Shown here: positions 1 through 8,902 of the stretch, in pieces
Layout of the letters: each line of letters opens with the position of its first letter
Position numbering within the stretch: position 1 is the stretch's first letter
Position numbers and translations under genes: made by a program
DNA from: Mongoliitalea daihaiensis
Lineage (GTDB): Bacteria > Bacteroidota > Bacteroidia > Cytophagales > Cyclobacteriaceae
Reading direction: 5' to 3'
Assembly (NCBI RefSeq): GCF_021596945.1
Contig: NZ_CP063779.1
Span: forward strand, 4,376,001-4,440,000
DNA length: 64,000 nt
Notes under the pieces: model-generated
The model's database searches: none
What the model was told of the DNA's origin: nothing
The model's input: only the letters and a program-made list of their open reading frames with translations

Positions 1-336
1 AGCAGCATCGTTATTTTTCCAGAAGGAGGCATCACTACAGGAGCCCCTCCTCACTTGAATCGATTCAAAGATGGAGCATTTAATATGGCTGTGGACAAAC
101 AAATCCCGGTAATTCCTGTCACCTTATCATTTAATCATTTAATTTTGCCTGATAACGGAAAATTGACCATGAATTTCAAGTCAGGGAAACTGGTAATCCA
201 CCCTCCCATTGACACTAAAGGCTTGAGCAGCAAAGACACCCCTCTGATCAGGGAAAAATGCTACGAAATCATTCAACAACAGTTATGGTCTGATAATGAT
301 CTAGCTGAAGCAGATAAAACACCACTAGAATTATGA
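1..336 (+). CDS. Lysophospholipid acyltransferase family protein, C-terminal part (5' end outside window)
   Basis: The frame is open from base 1, so the start lies upstream of the window. The visible 111 residues begin with SSIVIFPEGG, which matches acyltransferase motif III (FPEG), followed by FKDGAF and the conserved PVIPV strand of the PlsC/LPLAT fold. Family members transfer acyl chains to lysophosphatidic acid or related lipids at the inner membrane. The catalytic HX4D motif would lie upstream and is not visible. The stop overlaps the gatC start (ATGA), so the two are probably co-transcribed. Which glycerolipid or aminolipid is acylated cannot be told from this part. Confidence 0.85.
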   Translation, partial: SSIVIFPEGGITTGAPPHLNRFKDGAFNMAVDKQIPVIPVTLSFNHLILPDNGKLTMNFKSGKLVIHPPIDTKGLSSKDTPLIREKCYEIIQQQLWSDNDLAEADKTPLEL

Positions 337-620
337 AAGTAGATGTAAATACCGTCAAAAAAATTGCCCACCTAGCACGATTAGAATTTGATGAAGCAGG
401 TTTGGAAAAGATGAAACGTGACATGACTCAGATATTGGACTGGGAAGAGCAGCTGAATGAAGTCGATACGGAAAACATAGAGCCCATCACTACCATGTCT
501 TCAGAGGTAAATGTCATGCGAGAAGATGTGGAAGGAGAACACTTGACACACGATCAAGCCTTAAAAAATGCTCCTCAGCGAGATTCAGATTATTTCCGAG
601 TACCAAAGGTTTTAGAATAA
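333..620 (+). CDS. gatC: Asp-tRNA(Asn)/Glu-tRNA(Gln) amidotransferase subunit C
   Basis: 95 residues, the usual GatC length. It opens with the family signature VKKIAHLARLEF and has the typical middle LDWEEQLNEVDTENIEP and the C-terminal SDYFRVPKVLE. GatC is the small subunit that stabilises GatA and holds it to GatB in the complex converting misacylated Glu-tRNA(Gln) or Asp-tRNA(Asn). gatA and gatB are not beside it here. The start overlaps the acyltransferase stop by 4 bases, and the stop overlaps the next start by one base (TAATG), so the three genes look translationally coupled. Confidence 0.93.
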   Translation: MKVDVNTVKKIAHLARLEFDEAGLEKMKRDMTQILDWEEQLNEVDTENIEPITTMSSEVNVMREDVEGEHLTHDQALKNAPQRDSDYFRVPKVLE

Positions 621-3436
621 TGTCCTTAAAAACAACTAGAGACAAAAATATTGTTTTCTTCAAAGGCCTTCCCCTTTTCCTCGTGATAATGGGAGGGCTT
701 TTTCTCTTATTCACGCTGTGGTTTTGGGAGAGGGGTATTTTCCAGATCCTTCCAGGGGTTTTTGCAGAATCAGTAAATGTTCCTTTAGATTATATCCAAC
801 TTGGTTTGGAAATCTTCCCTATGCAGGCAGAAAACTTTATTCTCCTGCAAAGTTTTGAATCCCTCCCCCCCTTAACCTTCCCCAAACTCTCTTTACTGTG
901 GGGCGTCATCACTTGGATTCTACTTACCCTGACTTCTTCCCTGATCAGCACCTTCAAACGTACGCCTTTTATCATTGGGATGGCTGTATGGATGGCATTG
1001 CTGTCAATTTCAGGAATCAACAGCCTAAATATCGGAGGGATTTATAGTAACTATGCGTTGATTATTTTATTGATAGGTTGGGTTGCGCCCTTGATATTCA
1101 TTAACTTTTATCAAAACCATTGGTCCTTGCTCCAACGATTTGCATTTGTTTTTTCCAGTGCGACACTAACATTGATAGGATTAGTTTTTTTTAGTGATAT
1201 GCCTGCTGCTGCCTTATTGGTAGCCGAAAACTTGACACTGCCGGCACTTGCACTTGCTGCTTTTTTTTTACTTCACATCGGACACGCTATTTTTTCAGGC
1301 GTAACAATTTTTCTAATCAAACTAAATAAAGGTACACAGCTAAAAATATCCTACCACTTAGTAGTGATCTTTATTGTATATTTTCTGTTGGTGTTTTCTA
1401 CCTTGTTAGATACCTTGGGTGAAATCAATTTACCCATTCCAACAATCCCTCCATACCTTCTTTTTGTACTTGCAGGAGTTATTGGTTACTTCGTTTATCA
1501 AGAAAAAATCAAGCAAACACCTCAGCCATTTGAACAGCCGATTGTTGGTCAATCACTTTACTTATCTTTTTTCGGGATAACCTTATGGACCTGGGGGAAG
1601 GCTGTTTTTGTCGAAAATCAACCCTACATTGAATTTTTCAACCACGTGTTTCTATACGGACAGGTGGCCTTCACATTGCTTTTTTTCGCTTACTTGCTGG
1701 CCAATTTTTTAGATATTCTCAATAGCGGAAAAGATGTAGAAAAAATCATTTTTAAACCTCAACATTTTGCCTACTTCCATATGAGAATTGGAGGAATTAT
1801 GGGCTTGGCTATTTTGATTGTATTTGGAAATACCATTATCATCAATCATATAATCTCTGGCAGCACAAATCAAGCAGCAGATTATTATTACCATGCGGAA
1901 ATGCCCAAACAAGCAGCTATCTTGTATGAAAGCGCTTGGATGCAGTTCCGTAAAAATGATAAAGCAAAAAATGCCGCTGTACATCTTCGCCTTTTGGAAG
2001 GCAATAAGCGAGAAGCGCTTGAACAATTGGAACAAAGTATGGACTTCAACCCTAATGTCCCCAATCTCCTTTTGATCAGCAAGCTCCTGCACGAACAGGA
2101 TAAAGTTTTTGAGGCTGTTTTCTACTTAGATAAAGGATTGAAGATTTTCCCAGATAACCCATACTTGCTGAATAACCTTGCACTGCTTCAATCTAAATTG
2201 AACAAACCCTCCGAAGCAATTGAGAAGCTAGATCAGTTCAAAGATAAAAACCCAGTCTTTGAAGCAAATTGGATAGGTCTGAATGTCAAACATCAACGAG
2301 AACATCAAGGACTACAAGCTACCTTCCTTAACCCTCTCAGTAAAATCAATCAGCTGGCACATGACAATCGATTGGGCAACAGTTGGGAAGGGGCATTAAC
2401 ATTGCAAGATTTTTCCGGTAATTTCATTGTACAGACAGCGGCAATTCGGAATTTGTGGACGAATAGACCCCATGAATCCTTGACAAAAGACCTCGCATTG
2501 ATAGATACTCTTATAACAACTACCGAGATCACCTTTCGGGAAAGAAACCTACGAGATAGCCGAGTGATTCGCCTATATCAAGCAAAAGAAATTGGTGAAA
2601 CTTTGAAGTACTTGATAGGCAATTCCGAAATTTTCTCCAATTCCGCAGGGTACTATCATCTTTGGAGTGCCTTGGTATTGGCCGGGCAGCTTGACTTAGA
2701 AAAAGCAGCTATTGATATTTTGGTGGCTGAAGAGCGAGGCGTTATTGATTTCAAACCCCATCACCTAGCCATTCTTTATTTTGGCGGTAAACCAATAGAA
2801 GCCATCCGAATCAACCAAAAATTCACGATACCTTTCCCTTATTGGATGACTTGGGGGGAAGACGGAAAATTGGAACAAAATCCCCAGCTCCAATATTTTG
2901 AGGCGCTGAAAAACTTTCATACCAAACTGGAAGATGAATTGATGTCAGACCTTCAAAGCATCGAACAAGATTACCTCCAAGCTTCCTTTGCGACCAATGT
3001 ATTGATTTATAAAGCGCATCTCCTAAGCACTGCAAGCATTGAATCAATAAAAACAGTCTTGCAAAAAGACACAACTTTCCCGCTTCAGGCAGCAGCGGTA
3101 GAGGATTGGATGGCCTATATCCGTGGGGAAAAAACTGAAATTGATGCAACAAATTCCCTAGGTCAATTGCTCAATCCTGAATCGGGACTCACAAGGAATC
3201 CCTATTGGGTCCCTTTAGTATTGAAAAGCCTGGCAAATACCTCAGACGAAGTAGATAAATACAACATCCTGCAAGACGCTAAGCAATTCAGTAAAGACCC
3301 AATACTTTGGATAGCTTATATCCGACAAGCAAGAAAAATAGGTTTAGACTTCTACGCTACGGATGCACTTCAGCAAATATATGAATGGGTCGAAAGAGCA
3401 GAAGTGGAACGATTACTTTCCAAATCTGTAAATTGA
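620..3436 (+). CDS. Large polytopic membrane protein with C-terminal tetratricopeptide repeats
   Basis: 938 residues, not recognised as a named protein. The first ~415 residues contain about ten strongly hydrophobic segments (for example ~15-35, 90-110, 116-132, 145-163, 205-233, 246-265, 278-293, 345-365, 392-412). From ~418 onward the protein is soluble and alpha-helical with TPR-like pairs, such as the stretch around AAILYESAWMQF and later 'PDNPYLLNNLALLQSKLNKPSEA'-type helices. This suggests an inner-membrane anchor carrying a large TPR scaffold for protein contacts. It starts on the last base of the gatC stop codon. Function is unknown; a role in envelope assembly or secretion would be a guess. 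Confidence 0.8.
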   Translation: MSLKTTRDKNIVFFKGLPLFLVIMGGLFLLFTLWFWERGIFQILPGVFAESVNVPLDYIQLGLEIFPMQAENFILLQSFESLPPLTFPKLSLLWGVITWILLTLTSSLISTFKRTPFIIGMAVWMALLSISGINSLNIGGIYSNYALIILLIGWVAPLIFINFYQNHWSLLQRFAFVFSSATLTLIGLVFFSDMPAAALLVAENLTLPALALAAFFLLHIGHAIFSGVTIFLIKLNKGTQLKISYHLVVIFIVYFLLVFSTLLDTLGEINLPIPTIPPYLLFVLAGVIGYFVYQEKIKQTPQPFEQPIVGQSLYLSFFGITLWTWGKAVFVENQPYIEFFNHVFLYGQVAFTLLFFAYLLANFLDILNSGKDVEKIIFKPQHFAYFHMRIGGIMGLAILIVFGNTIIINHIISGSTNQAADYYYHAEMPKQAAILYESAWMQFRKNDKAKNAAVHLRLLEGNKREALEQLEQSMDFNPNVPNLLLISKLLHEQDKVFEAVFYLDKGLKIFPDNPYLLNNLALLQSKLNKPSEAIEKLDQFKDKNPVFEANWIGLNVKHQREHQGLQATFLNPLSKINQLAHDNRLGNSWEGALTLQDFSGNFIVQTAAIRNLWTNRPHESLTKDLALIDTLITTTEITFRERNLRDSRVIRLYQAKEIGETLKYLIGNSEIFSNSAGYYHLWSALVLAGQLDLEKAAIDILVAEERGVIDFKPHHLAILYFGGKPIEAIRINQKFTIPFPYWMTWGEDGKLEQNPQLQYFEALKNFHTKLEDELMSDLQSIEQDYLQASFATNVLIYKAHLLSTASIESIKTVLQKDTTFPLQAAAVEDWMAYIRGEKTEIDATNSLGQLLNPESGLTRNPYWVPLVLKSLANTSDEVDKYNILQDAKQFSKDPILWIAYIRQARKIGLDFYATDALQQIYEWVERAEVERLLSKSVN

Positions 3437-3568
3437 AAAATGCCATCAGTGGATACAGTCCCCCTAAAAAATGAAAGAGACAACCCGAAATTCCGCAAAA
3501 GTGGATTCAGGTTATCTCATTTTTTTTTCACATCTCTTAAAACTGGCACTACCGAATCATCGATAGAT

Positions 3569-4636
3569 TTATACTTTTCGGATCCATCCGTGGGTATCGG
3601 CTATCTTGCCATACTTGATGGCATCCAATTTTTTCAATACTTGATTAGAGAATGCATCGTCATCTTTGGATGGCAACTCATAATCTTGACCGTTGACATG
3701 AATTTTGGAAATATGAGCAATAGTGGCAGCGGTTCCAGTCCCAAAGGCTTCGGTCAATTTACCTGCCTGCAATAATTTATCCAATTCCGTAACAGTCATA
3801 AAGCGCTCTTCTACCACATAGCCCATTTCTTTCGCTAAAATGAGAACAGATTCACGGGTGATACCTTTCAAAATGGTGCCGGTATGAGTAGGTGCTGTGA
3901 TGATGGTATCGTTAACTACAAACATCACATTCATAGTTCCTGACTCTTCTATATGTTGATGGGTTTTACCATCGGTCCATAGCAATTGGTCATATCCTTG
4001 CTTTTGAGCTTGCAGAGCAGGATACAGAGAAGCTGCATAGTTACCCGCAGCCTTCGCAAAACCTGTCCCGCCCTCGGCGGCTCTAGTATAGGTCTGCTCT
4101 ACTTTTACAGACACAGGTTTGGCATAATATTGACCTACTGGGCACGTGAAAATCATAAAAGAGTATTTCTGAGAAGGGCGAATTCCTAAATAATCATCGG
4201 TAGCAAATACAAATGGACGCACATACAAGGAATAACCAGGTTTTTGTGGGATCCAAGCTTGATCTACCTCCAATAATTTATACAAACCCTCCATGAAAAT
4301 CTCCTCAGGCACCTCAGGGATACACATTCGTTGAGCAGATGCATTCAGACGCTTTTGATTGGCATCAGCTCTGAAAAGGAGTATTTCACCTGCATCGTTT
4401 TTGTATGCTTTCATTCCCTCAAAAACAGATTGGCCATAATGCAAGGTGGCATTGGCAGGATTGAGCCTTAAGGGCTCATAGGGAACAATACGAGAATTGG
4501 CCCATTCTCCATTTTCATAATCTGCCACAAACATATGATCACTGATCGTCTGACCAAACAACAAATTATCAAAATCTGTCTGAGCTAATTTGGATTGAGA
4601 GGTTTTGGTAACCTCTATAGCTAATGCTGTTTTCAT
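3569..4636 (-). CDS. ilvE: Branched-chain amino acid aminotransferase
   Basis: 355 residues, PLP-dependent class IV aminotransferase of the eukaryote-like group II type. The PLP lysine is K195 in GFAKAAGNYAASL, followed by the diagnostic EESGTMNVMFV and GTGTAATIAHI segments. It performs the last step of valine, leucine and isoleucine synthesis and the first step of their breakdown, exchanging amino groups with glutamate in the cytoplasm. It lies 3 bases downstream of the adenosyltransferase on the same strand, so the two form a small operon. It is convergent with the membrane/TPR gene. Confidence in function is high. Confidence 0.95.
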   Translation of the reverse strand: MKTALAIEVTKTSQSKLAQTDFDNLLFGQTISDHMFVADYENGEWANSRIVPYEPLRLNPANATLHYGQSVFEGMKAYKNDAGEILLFRADANQKRLNASAQRMCIPEVPEEIFMEGLYKLLEVDQAWIPQKPGYSLYVRPFVFATDDYLGIRPSQKYSFMIFTCPVGQYYAKPVSVKVEQTYTRAAEGGTGFAKAAGNYAASLYPALQAQKQGYDQLLWTDGKTHQHIEESGTMNVMFVVNDTIITAPTHTGTILKGITRESVLILAKEMGYVVEERFMTVTELDKLLQAGKLTEAFGTGTAATIAHISKIHVNGQDYELPSKDDDAFSNQVLKKLDAIKYGKIADTHGWIRKV

Positions 4637-4639
4637 GCC

Positions 4640-5188
4640 TTAATTTCTCGGCTTCCAAGTAACCTCATCCACACCCAACTCCTGAGTGATTTTTCTTCCT
4701 AACACGAAAAGGTAATCGGAAAGCCTATTTAAATATTTTACAATTAGTTCATCAACGTGTTCGACTTCCATCAAAGAAATCACACAACGCTCAGTTCTTC
4801 TACAAACGGTTCTGGCAATATGACAAAAAGAAACAATTTGGTGACCACCGGGAAGTATAAAGTTCTTCAACATCGGAAGCCCTTCTTCCATGGTGTCAAT
4901 TTCCTTTTCAAGTAAAAACAAATCTTCTTCCAACAAATCCGGACGCTTCACATTTTCTTTCCCAGGCTCTGTTGCCAAGGTAGCACCAATCGTAAACAAC
5001 CGATCTTGAATTTCTTTTAATACCGCTTCACGATCTTTATTGACCTCCTGATCCCTTAATAATCCAATGTAGCTGTTCAACTCGTCAACTGTCCCATAGG
5101 ACTCAATCCTCAGATCGGATTTCATTACTCTTCGTCCCCCCAACAAGGAAGTGGTCCCTTGATCGCCTGTTTTAGTATAAATCTTCAT
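4640..5188 (-). CDS. Cob(I)alamin adenosyltransferase, PduO type
   Basis: 182 residues, typical for the PduO/MMAB family. The N-terminus has the ATP-binding signature IYTKTGDQGTTSLLGG and then SYGTVDELNSYIG. The C-terminus has CRRTERCV and KYLNRLSDYLFVL, which carry the conserved Arg and Asp contacts to ATP and corrinoid. It transfers the adenosyl group from ATP to cob(I)alamin to make coenzyme B12. The start ATG is preceded by a good -7 box (TAATTTTG, minus strand, 5212-5219). It is followed directly by ilvE. The pairing with branched-chain amino acid metabolism fits a B12-dependent methylmalonyl-CoA mutase elsewhere, which is an inference. Confidence 0.93.
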   Translation of the reverse strand: MKIYTKTGDQGTTSLLGGRRVMKSDLRIESYGTVDELNSYIGLLRDQEVNKDREAVLKEIQDRLFTIGATLATEPGKENVKRPDLLEEDLFLLEKEIDTMEEGLPMLKNFILPGGHQIVSFCHIARTVCRRTERCVISLMEVEHVDELIVKYLNRLSDYLFVLGRKITQELGVDEVTWKPRN

Positions 5189-5211
5189 GTGACTTTAATC
5201 AAAATGGATTG

Positions 5212-5219
5212 CAAAATTA
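5212..5219 (-). promoter_or_regulatory. Candidate -7 box for the adenosyltransferase-ilvE operon
   Basis: Reading the minus strand, TAATTTTG fits the Bacteroidota -7 consensus TAnnTTTG exactly and lies 23 bases before the start codon. No convincing TTTG -33 element was seen at the expected distance. Confidence 0.5.
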
Positions 5220-5247
5220 CACATCTTATTGGATTTAATCAGAAGAT

Positions 5248-5970
5248 TTACATGATGGGTTCAACTACCGCTGCTCGGGTAGGGTTAGGATTGATGGTAT
5301 CCGATTCGACCAAACCATCTTTGAGACGGACAATCCTGTGCGCATAGTGTGCGATATCATCCTCGTGCGTCACCATAATGATGGTATTCCCCTTTTGATG
5401 TAGATCATGGAAAAGCTCCATGATGCTGTAAGAAGTTTTGGAATCTAGGTTTCCCGTAGGCTCATCCGCCAAAATAATACTGGGATCATTGACCAATGCC
5501 CGCGCGATAGCGACCCGTTGACGTTGCCCCCCCGACAACTCATTCGGCTTATGCCCTACCCGATCTGCTAATCCTACATTTTTCAAGGCTTCAAAAGCAC
5601 GCTCTTCCCGATCGGATTTACTATATCCTGCATAAATTAATGGCAACGCTACATTTTCTAAGCAAGAGGCTCTTGGTAACAAATTGAACGTTTGAAAAAC
5701 AAAGCCAATTTCCTTATTCCGAATCTCTGCCAACTCATTCTCTGTCATATCAGAGACATTTTTATTATTCAAAATATAGGTGCCAGCCGTAGGCGTATCC
5801 AAACAACCGATAATGTTCATCAACGTAGATTTGCCTGAACCCGAAGGTCCCATAAAGGCAACGTATTCACCTTTGTTGACTTCAATAGAAACCGAACGAA
5901 GTGCATTCACCACTTCTGTACCCATTTTGTAAGTTTTCTGAATATCGGTTGTTTCAATGATTTTCTTCAT
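5248..5970 (-). CDS. ABC transporter ATP-binding protein, LolD/MacB-like
   Basis: 240 residues with every ABC ATPase motif in order: Walker [10 protein letters not shown] (~41-49), the Q-loop in [11 protein letters not shown], signature [15 protein letters not shown], Walker [13 protein letters not shown] and the H-loop VTHE. The sequence between these motifs is of the LolD/MacB/FtsE type, which power lipoprotein release or peptide and antibiotic extrusion through a FtsX-fold permease. No permease gene is adjacent, so it must pair with one encoded elsewhere. A -7 box (TATATTTG, minus strand) lies 23 bases upstream. Membership of the subfamily is clear but the exact substrate is not. Confidence 0.93.
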   Translation of the reverse strand: MKKIIETTDIQKTYKMGTEVVNALRSVSIEVNKGEYVAFMGPSGSGKSTLMNIIGCLDTPTAGTYILNNKNVSDMTENELAEIRNKEIGFVFQTFNLLPRASCLENVALPLIYAGYSKSDREERAFEALKNVGLADRVGHKPNELSGGQRQRVAIARALVNDPSIILADEPTGNLDSKTSYSIMELFHDLHQKGNTIIMVTHEDDIAHYAHRIVRLKDGLVESDTINPNPTRAAVVEPIM

Positions 5971-5993
5971 TTTATCAAATAGTTGGAGTTCTT

Positions 5994-6001
5994 CAAATAT
6001 A
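5994..6001 (-). promoter_or_regulatory. Candidate -7 box for the ABC ATPase gene
   Basis: The minus strand reads TATATTTG, a perfect TAnnTTTG match, with the start codon 23 bases downstream. The upstream -33 element is not obvious. Confidence 0.5.
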
Positions 6002-6128
6002 GTTCATTAAAATAGTTCAAGAAAATTTTTTGATAGAACAATTCCTAAGATGTTTAAAAAACTGTAATACTCTCTTCATTCCCGAAAATTTGATTTCTAT
6101 TCCCAGTAAAAGCACTGATATTTGCTAC

Positions 6129-6599
6129 ATGATCCCAGAGCGATATGCATACCTAACAGAGAAGCTCAACTTTCCTGAATTTTCATTTGACTTGAAAAAC
6201 GTGGAAGGTAAAATCCATATTTATGATCAATTGAGAAAAAAATATTTGGTCTTGACTCCTGAGGAATGGGTGCGACAACACATGATTCAATACCTCATCC
6301 AATTTAAAAATTATCCCAAAAGCCTGATTTCTTTAGAGAAAGGATTGATATACAATTCATTAAATAAGCGCTTTGATCTCTTGACGTTTAACCAAAAAGG
6401 AGAACCATTGCTGCTGATAGAGTGTAAAGCTCCAGAAGTACAACTCAATAAAAAAACAGTCAATCAGGTCACAGTATACAACCAAACCATTCAAGCGGAA
6501 ATAATCGGAATTAGTAATGGTAAGCAACACTTTTTCTATAGACTTAATAAAGAGGTAAACAACTACCAACAGTTGACAGACCTACCAAATTTTATTTGA
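6129..6599 (+). CDS. HsdR N-terminal-like (PD-(D/E)XK) domain protein, stand-alone
   Basis: 156 residues from the ATG at 6129. A longer frame begins with TTG at 6030, but its extra 33 residues look non-conserved. The core IRKKYLVLTPEEWVRQHMI followed by KRFDLL and LLLIECKAPE is the nuclease-like HSDR_N_2 domain: the D of RFDLL and E-x-K of IECKA resemble a PD-(D/E)XK site. Such short single-domain proteins are widespread in Bacteroidota outside restriction operons, and their role is unknown. The name reflects homology only. It lies between the divergent ABC ATPase gene and the downstream Fnr-type regulator. Confidence 0.8.
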   Translation: MIPERYAYLTEKLNFPEFSFDLKNVEGKIHIYDQLRKKYLVLTPEEWVRQHMIQYLIQFKNYPKSLISLEKGLIYNSLNKRFDLLTFNQKGEPLLLIECKAPEVQLNKKTVNQVTVYNQTIQAEIIGISNGKQHFFYRLNKEVNNYQQLTDLPNFI

Positions 6600-6629
6600 T
6601 GAATTTGTGACAATCATCATATTTTTCGC

Positions 6630-6637
6630 TAATTTTA
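6630..6637 (+). promoter_or_regulatory. Candidate -7 box for the Crp/Fnr regulator
   Basis: TAATTTTA is one mismatch from TAnnTTTG and lies 35 bases before the ATG at 6673. A TTTG occurs at 6604-6607, spaced slightly longer (22 bases) than the usual 19-21. Confidence 0.4.
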
Positions 6638-6672
6638 GGAATAATCTTTACTTCAAACCCACACTACCGATT

Positions 6673-7386
6673 ATGAAAGTACAGCAGAAAGCCACTCCTT
6701 GTGAACTCTGTCTCAGCCGTAAATTTTCCTTGTTTGCTGGACTTGGAGACCAGCATTTATGTCATTTATCCGACAATAAAAATTTCATTACTCATAAAAA
6801 AGGACAAACATTATTTTACGAAGGAACCAAACCTTTAGGTGTGTTTTGTATCAATGATGGCATCGTCAAAGTATATAAAACCGCTTCCAACGGAAAAGAT
6901 CAGATTATACGATTAGCAAAAAAAGGTGATTTTTTGGGTTATACTTCCCTTTTAGGTGAAGAAGTGTATTCCAATTCAGCTACAATCATAGAAGATGCCA
7001 AAATTTGCTTTGTCCCCAGAGAATCGTTCTTAAAAGTACTCGGTGAAGACAATGACTTCCATAGAAGAGTCACCAAAGCCATCTGTTCGGACTTGGGTGT
7101 AATGGAAGAAAAACTGACCGACGCAACCCAAAAATCCATCCGAGAGCGGTTGGCGTTTACTTTGCTTAAGCTTTCCGAATCCTATGGTTTGGATGGAGAA
7201 AATAGCGAAAAAATTGATGTCATGCTAACAAGAGAAGAAATAGCTGGTTTAGTGGGTACAGCTACAGAAACAGTGATTAGGCTGCTTTCCGAATTTAAAA
7301 AAGATGAATTGATCGCTTTTGAAGGGAAGAAAATATTGGTATTAGATAAAAAAGGGCTGGCAAGAATCTCTGACTTCTACGGCTGA
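6673..7386 (+). CDS. Crp/Fnr family transcriptional regulator
   Basis: 237 residues from the ATG at 6673; a GTG further upstream (6607) would add residues unlike the family and would place the promoter inside the gene. An N-terminal cysteine cluster (C10, C13 in CELC, C30) precedes the cyclic-nucleotide-fold domain (GQTLFYEGTKPLGVFCIN). A long dimer helix follows, then a winged helix-turn-helix with TREEIAGLVGTATETVIRLL as recognition region. The cysteines suggest an oxygen- or redox-sensing FNR-like [4Fe-4S] cluster, but the ligand set is inferred. Nearby genes for a rhodanese and redox proteins fit a redox role. A strong terminator follows. Confidence 0.9.
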   Translation: MKVQQKATPCELCLSRKFSLFAGLGDQHLCHLSDNKNFITHKKGQTLFYEGTKPLGVFCINDGIVKVYKTASNGKDQIIRLAKKGDFLGYTSLLGEEVYSNSATIIEDAKICFVPRESFLKVLGEDNDFHRRVTKAICSDLGVMEEKLTDATQKSIRERLAFTLLKLSESYGLDGENSEKIDVMLTREEIAGLVGTATETVIRLLSEFKKDELIAFEGKKILVLDKKGLARISDFYG

Positions 7387-7410
7387 TTTATTTGGAAGAC
7401 CATTTATACA

Positions 7411-7447
7411 AAACCTTTTAACTTTCCCGTTAAAAGGTTTTTCTTTT
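7411..7447 (+). terminator. Rho-independent terminator after the Crp/Fnr gene
   Basis: A perfect 12-bp stem (7411-7422 pairing with 7429-7440) encloses the loop TTTCCC and runs into the T-rich tract TTTCTTTT. It lies 24 bases after the regulator stop. Confidence 0.85.
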
Positions 7448-7474
7448 GTAAGAGTTAGATTTCTAGTGGAAAAA

Positions 7475-7972
7475 ATGAGAAGTAGGCACTTGTACATGAT
7501 TGCATTTTGTTGGTTGATAACCCTTCAAAGTCATGCGCAATCCACAGCTTTCAAATTACTGTTGGATACTTTTTATGACAAGGAGTTCCCAACTATTTCT
7601 CCAAAGGGAGTTTCGAACTTAAAAAATCCACTGATATTGGATACGAGGGAATGGAATGAGTTTCAGACTTCCCATATTAAAAATGCGCACTATGTTGGTT
7701 ACAACAATTTTGATATTTCTACCATCCAAGAAAAAGATAAATCAAGACCTATTATCGTATATTGTTCTATTGGCGTGAGAAGTCAAGATATTGGGAAAAA
7801 GCTACAAGAAGCAGGCTATGTCAACGTTTACAATCTTTATGGAGGTATTTTTCATTGGGTCAATGAAGAAAATACCGTTTACAAAGATGATCAACCCACC
7901 AAAAAAGTCCATGCTTACAACAGAGCTTGGGGTATTTGGTTGAATAAAGGGGAGAAAGTGTATGGGGATTGA
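7475..7972 (+). CDS. Exported rhodanese-like protein
   Basis: 165 residues from the ATG at 7475; a GTG nine bases earlier is the alternative. The N-terminus HLYMIAFCWLITLQSHAQS is a signal peptide with a likely cut after HAQ. One rhodanese domain follows: LILDTREWNEFQTSHIKNA (CDC25-like helix region) and the active-site loop VYCSIGVRS with the catalytic cysteine, then YNLYGGIFHWV. It should act in the periplasm, carrying sulfane sulfur or sensing redox state. It has its own transcription unit after the terminator at 7411-7447. Confidence 0.88.
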   Translation: MRSRHLYMIAFCWLITLQSHAQSTAFKLLLDTFYDKEFPTISPKGVSNLKNPLILDTREWNEFQTSHIKNAHYVGYNNFDISTIQEKDKSRPIIVYCSIGVRSQDIGKKLQEAGYVNVYNLYGGIFHWVNEENTVYKDDQPTKKVHAYNRAWGIWLNKGEKVYGD

Positions 7973-8140
7973 TTGTGAACAAAGGAAAGTGAACGATAAA
8001 CAGTGCACATAATTCTTGATGCGATAGCGAAAACTCGCTTTTCTCCAACCGAGTTCATCTTGTTTCTTGAGACTTGATTTCTACCTTAAAACCCAGCCTC
8101 TAAATTTAAGTATCTGGCATCTAATCTCTTTCATCAACAT

Positions 8141-8902
8141 ATGTTACAATACATACAACTATTATTCATTCTCCTCTTTGTACCAGTAGCGTGTGGGAAT
8201 TCTAAGCTTGGAATGGAAGGTACCTCTTCCCCCTCTCACGAGATCTGGGATAAGCTATTACAAACTCACGTAAGTGTGGATGGAAAAGTCAACTATCAGG
8301 GATTCATTCAGGACAAAAATAAGTTACAAGTATATCTCGATAACCTGAGTCAACATGCCCCTGATCGGAAAACTTGGACGCAAAATGAACAATTGGCCTA
8401 TTGGATCAATGCCTATAATGCATTTACAGTCAAACTCATCATCGACCACTATCCATTGAAAAGCATACAAGATCTCCAACCCAAACTCAACATCCCATTA
8501 GTCAATACCGTTTGGAATTTGGAATTTTTCGAAATCGGTGGAAAGAAAGCAAGCTTAGACGAGATAGAACATAAAATTCTACGCAAAGAATTTGATGAGC
8601 CAAGGATTCACTTTGCTATAAACTGTGCCTCATTTTCCTGTCCAAAACTATTGAATGAAGCCTTCATGCCAGCAAAGTTGGAAAAGCAACTCCAAGCTAC
8701 TGCCGTGGATTTTATCAACGATCCCAAGAGAAATAAAATTTCCGCTAATGCCGTGGAAATTTCCCAAATTTTTTCTTGGTTCAAAGGTGATTTTACTAAA
8801 AATGGCAGTATCATTGATTACTTGAATCAATATTCAGCAATAAAAATTAACCCGAAAGCGAAAGTGTCACACTTGAGCTATGATTGGTCATTAAATGAAT
8901 AA
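8141..8902 (+). CDS. DUF547 family lipoprotein
   Basis: 253 residues. A signal peptide ends in a lipobox (FVPVAC, C18), so the mature protein should be lipid-anchored. The DUF547 core is clear: EQLAYWINAYNAFTVKLI, HKILRKEFDEPRIHFAINC and ASFSCPKL, followed by a C-terminal part with FSWFKGDF. DUF547 has a papain/transglutaminase-like fold in which a Cys and His are conserved, but no reaction is established. It starts an operon: its last 8 bases overlap the FAD oxidoreductase start, and polyferredoxin and glycosyltransferase genes follow with similar overlaps. Confidence 0.88.
   Translation: MLQYIQLLFILLFVPVACGNSKLGMEGTSSPSHEIWDKLLQTHVSVDGKVNYQGFIQDKNKLQVYLDNLSQHAPDRKTWTQNEQLAYWINAYNAFTVKLIIDHYPLKSIQDLQPKLNIPLVNTVWNLEFFEIGGKKASLDEIEHKILRKEFDEPRIHFAINCASFSCPKLLNEAFMPAKLEKQLQATAVDFINDPKRNKISANAVEISQIFSWFKGDFTKNGSIIDYLNQYSAIKINPKAKVSHLSYDWSLNE

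Noticed and set aside
3440-3775. Plus-strand frame overlapping the 3' end of ilvE
   Set aside because: It lies antisense to the highly conserved C-terminus of the aminotransferase and has no protein features.
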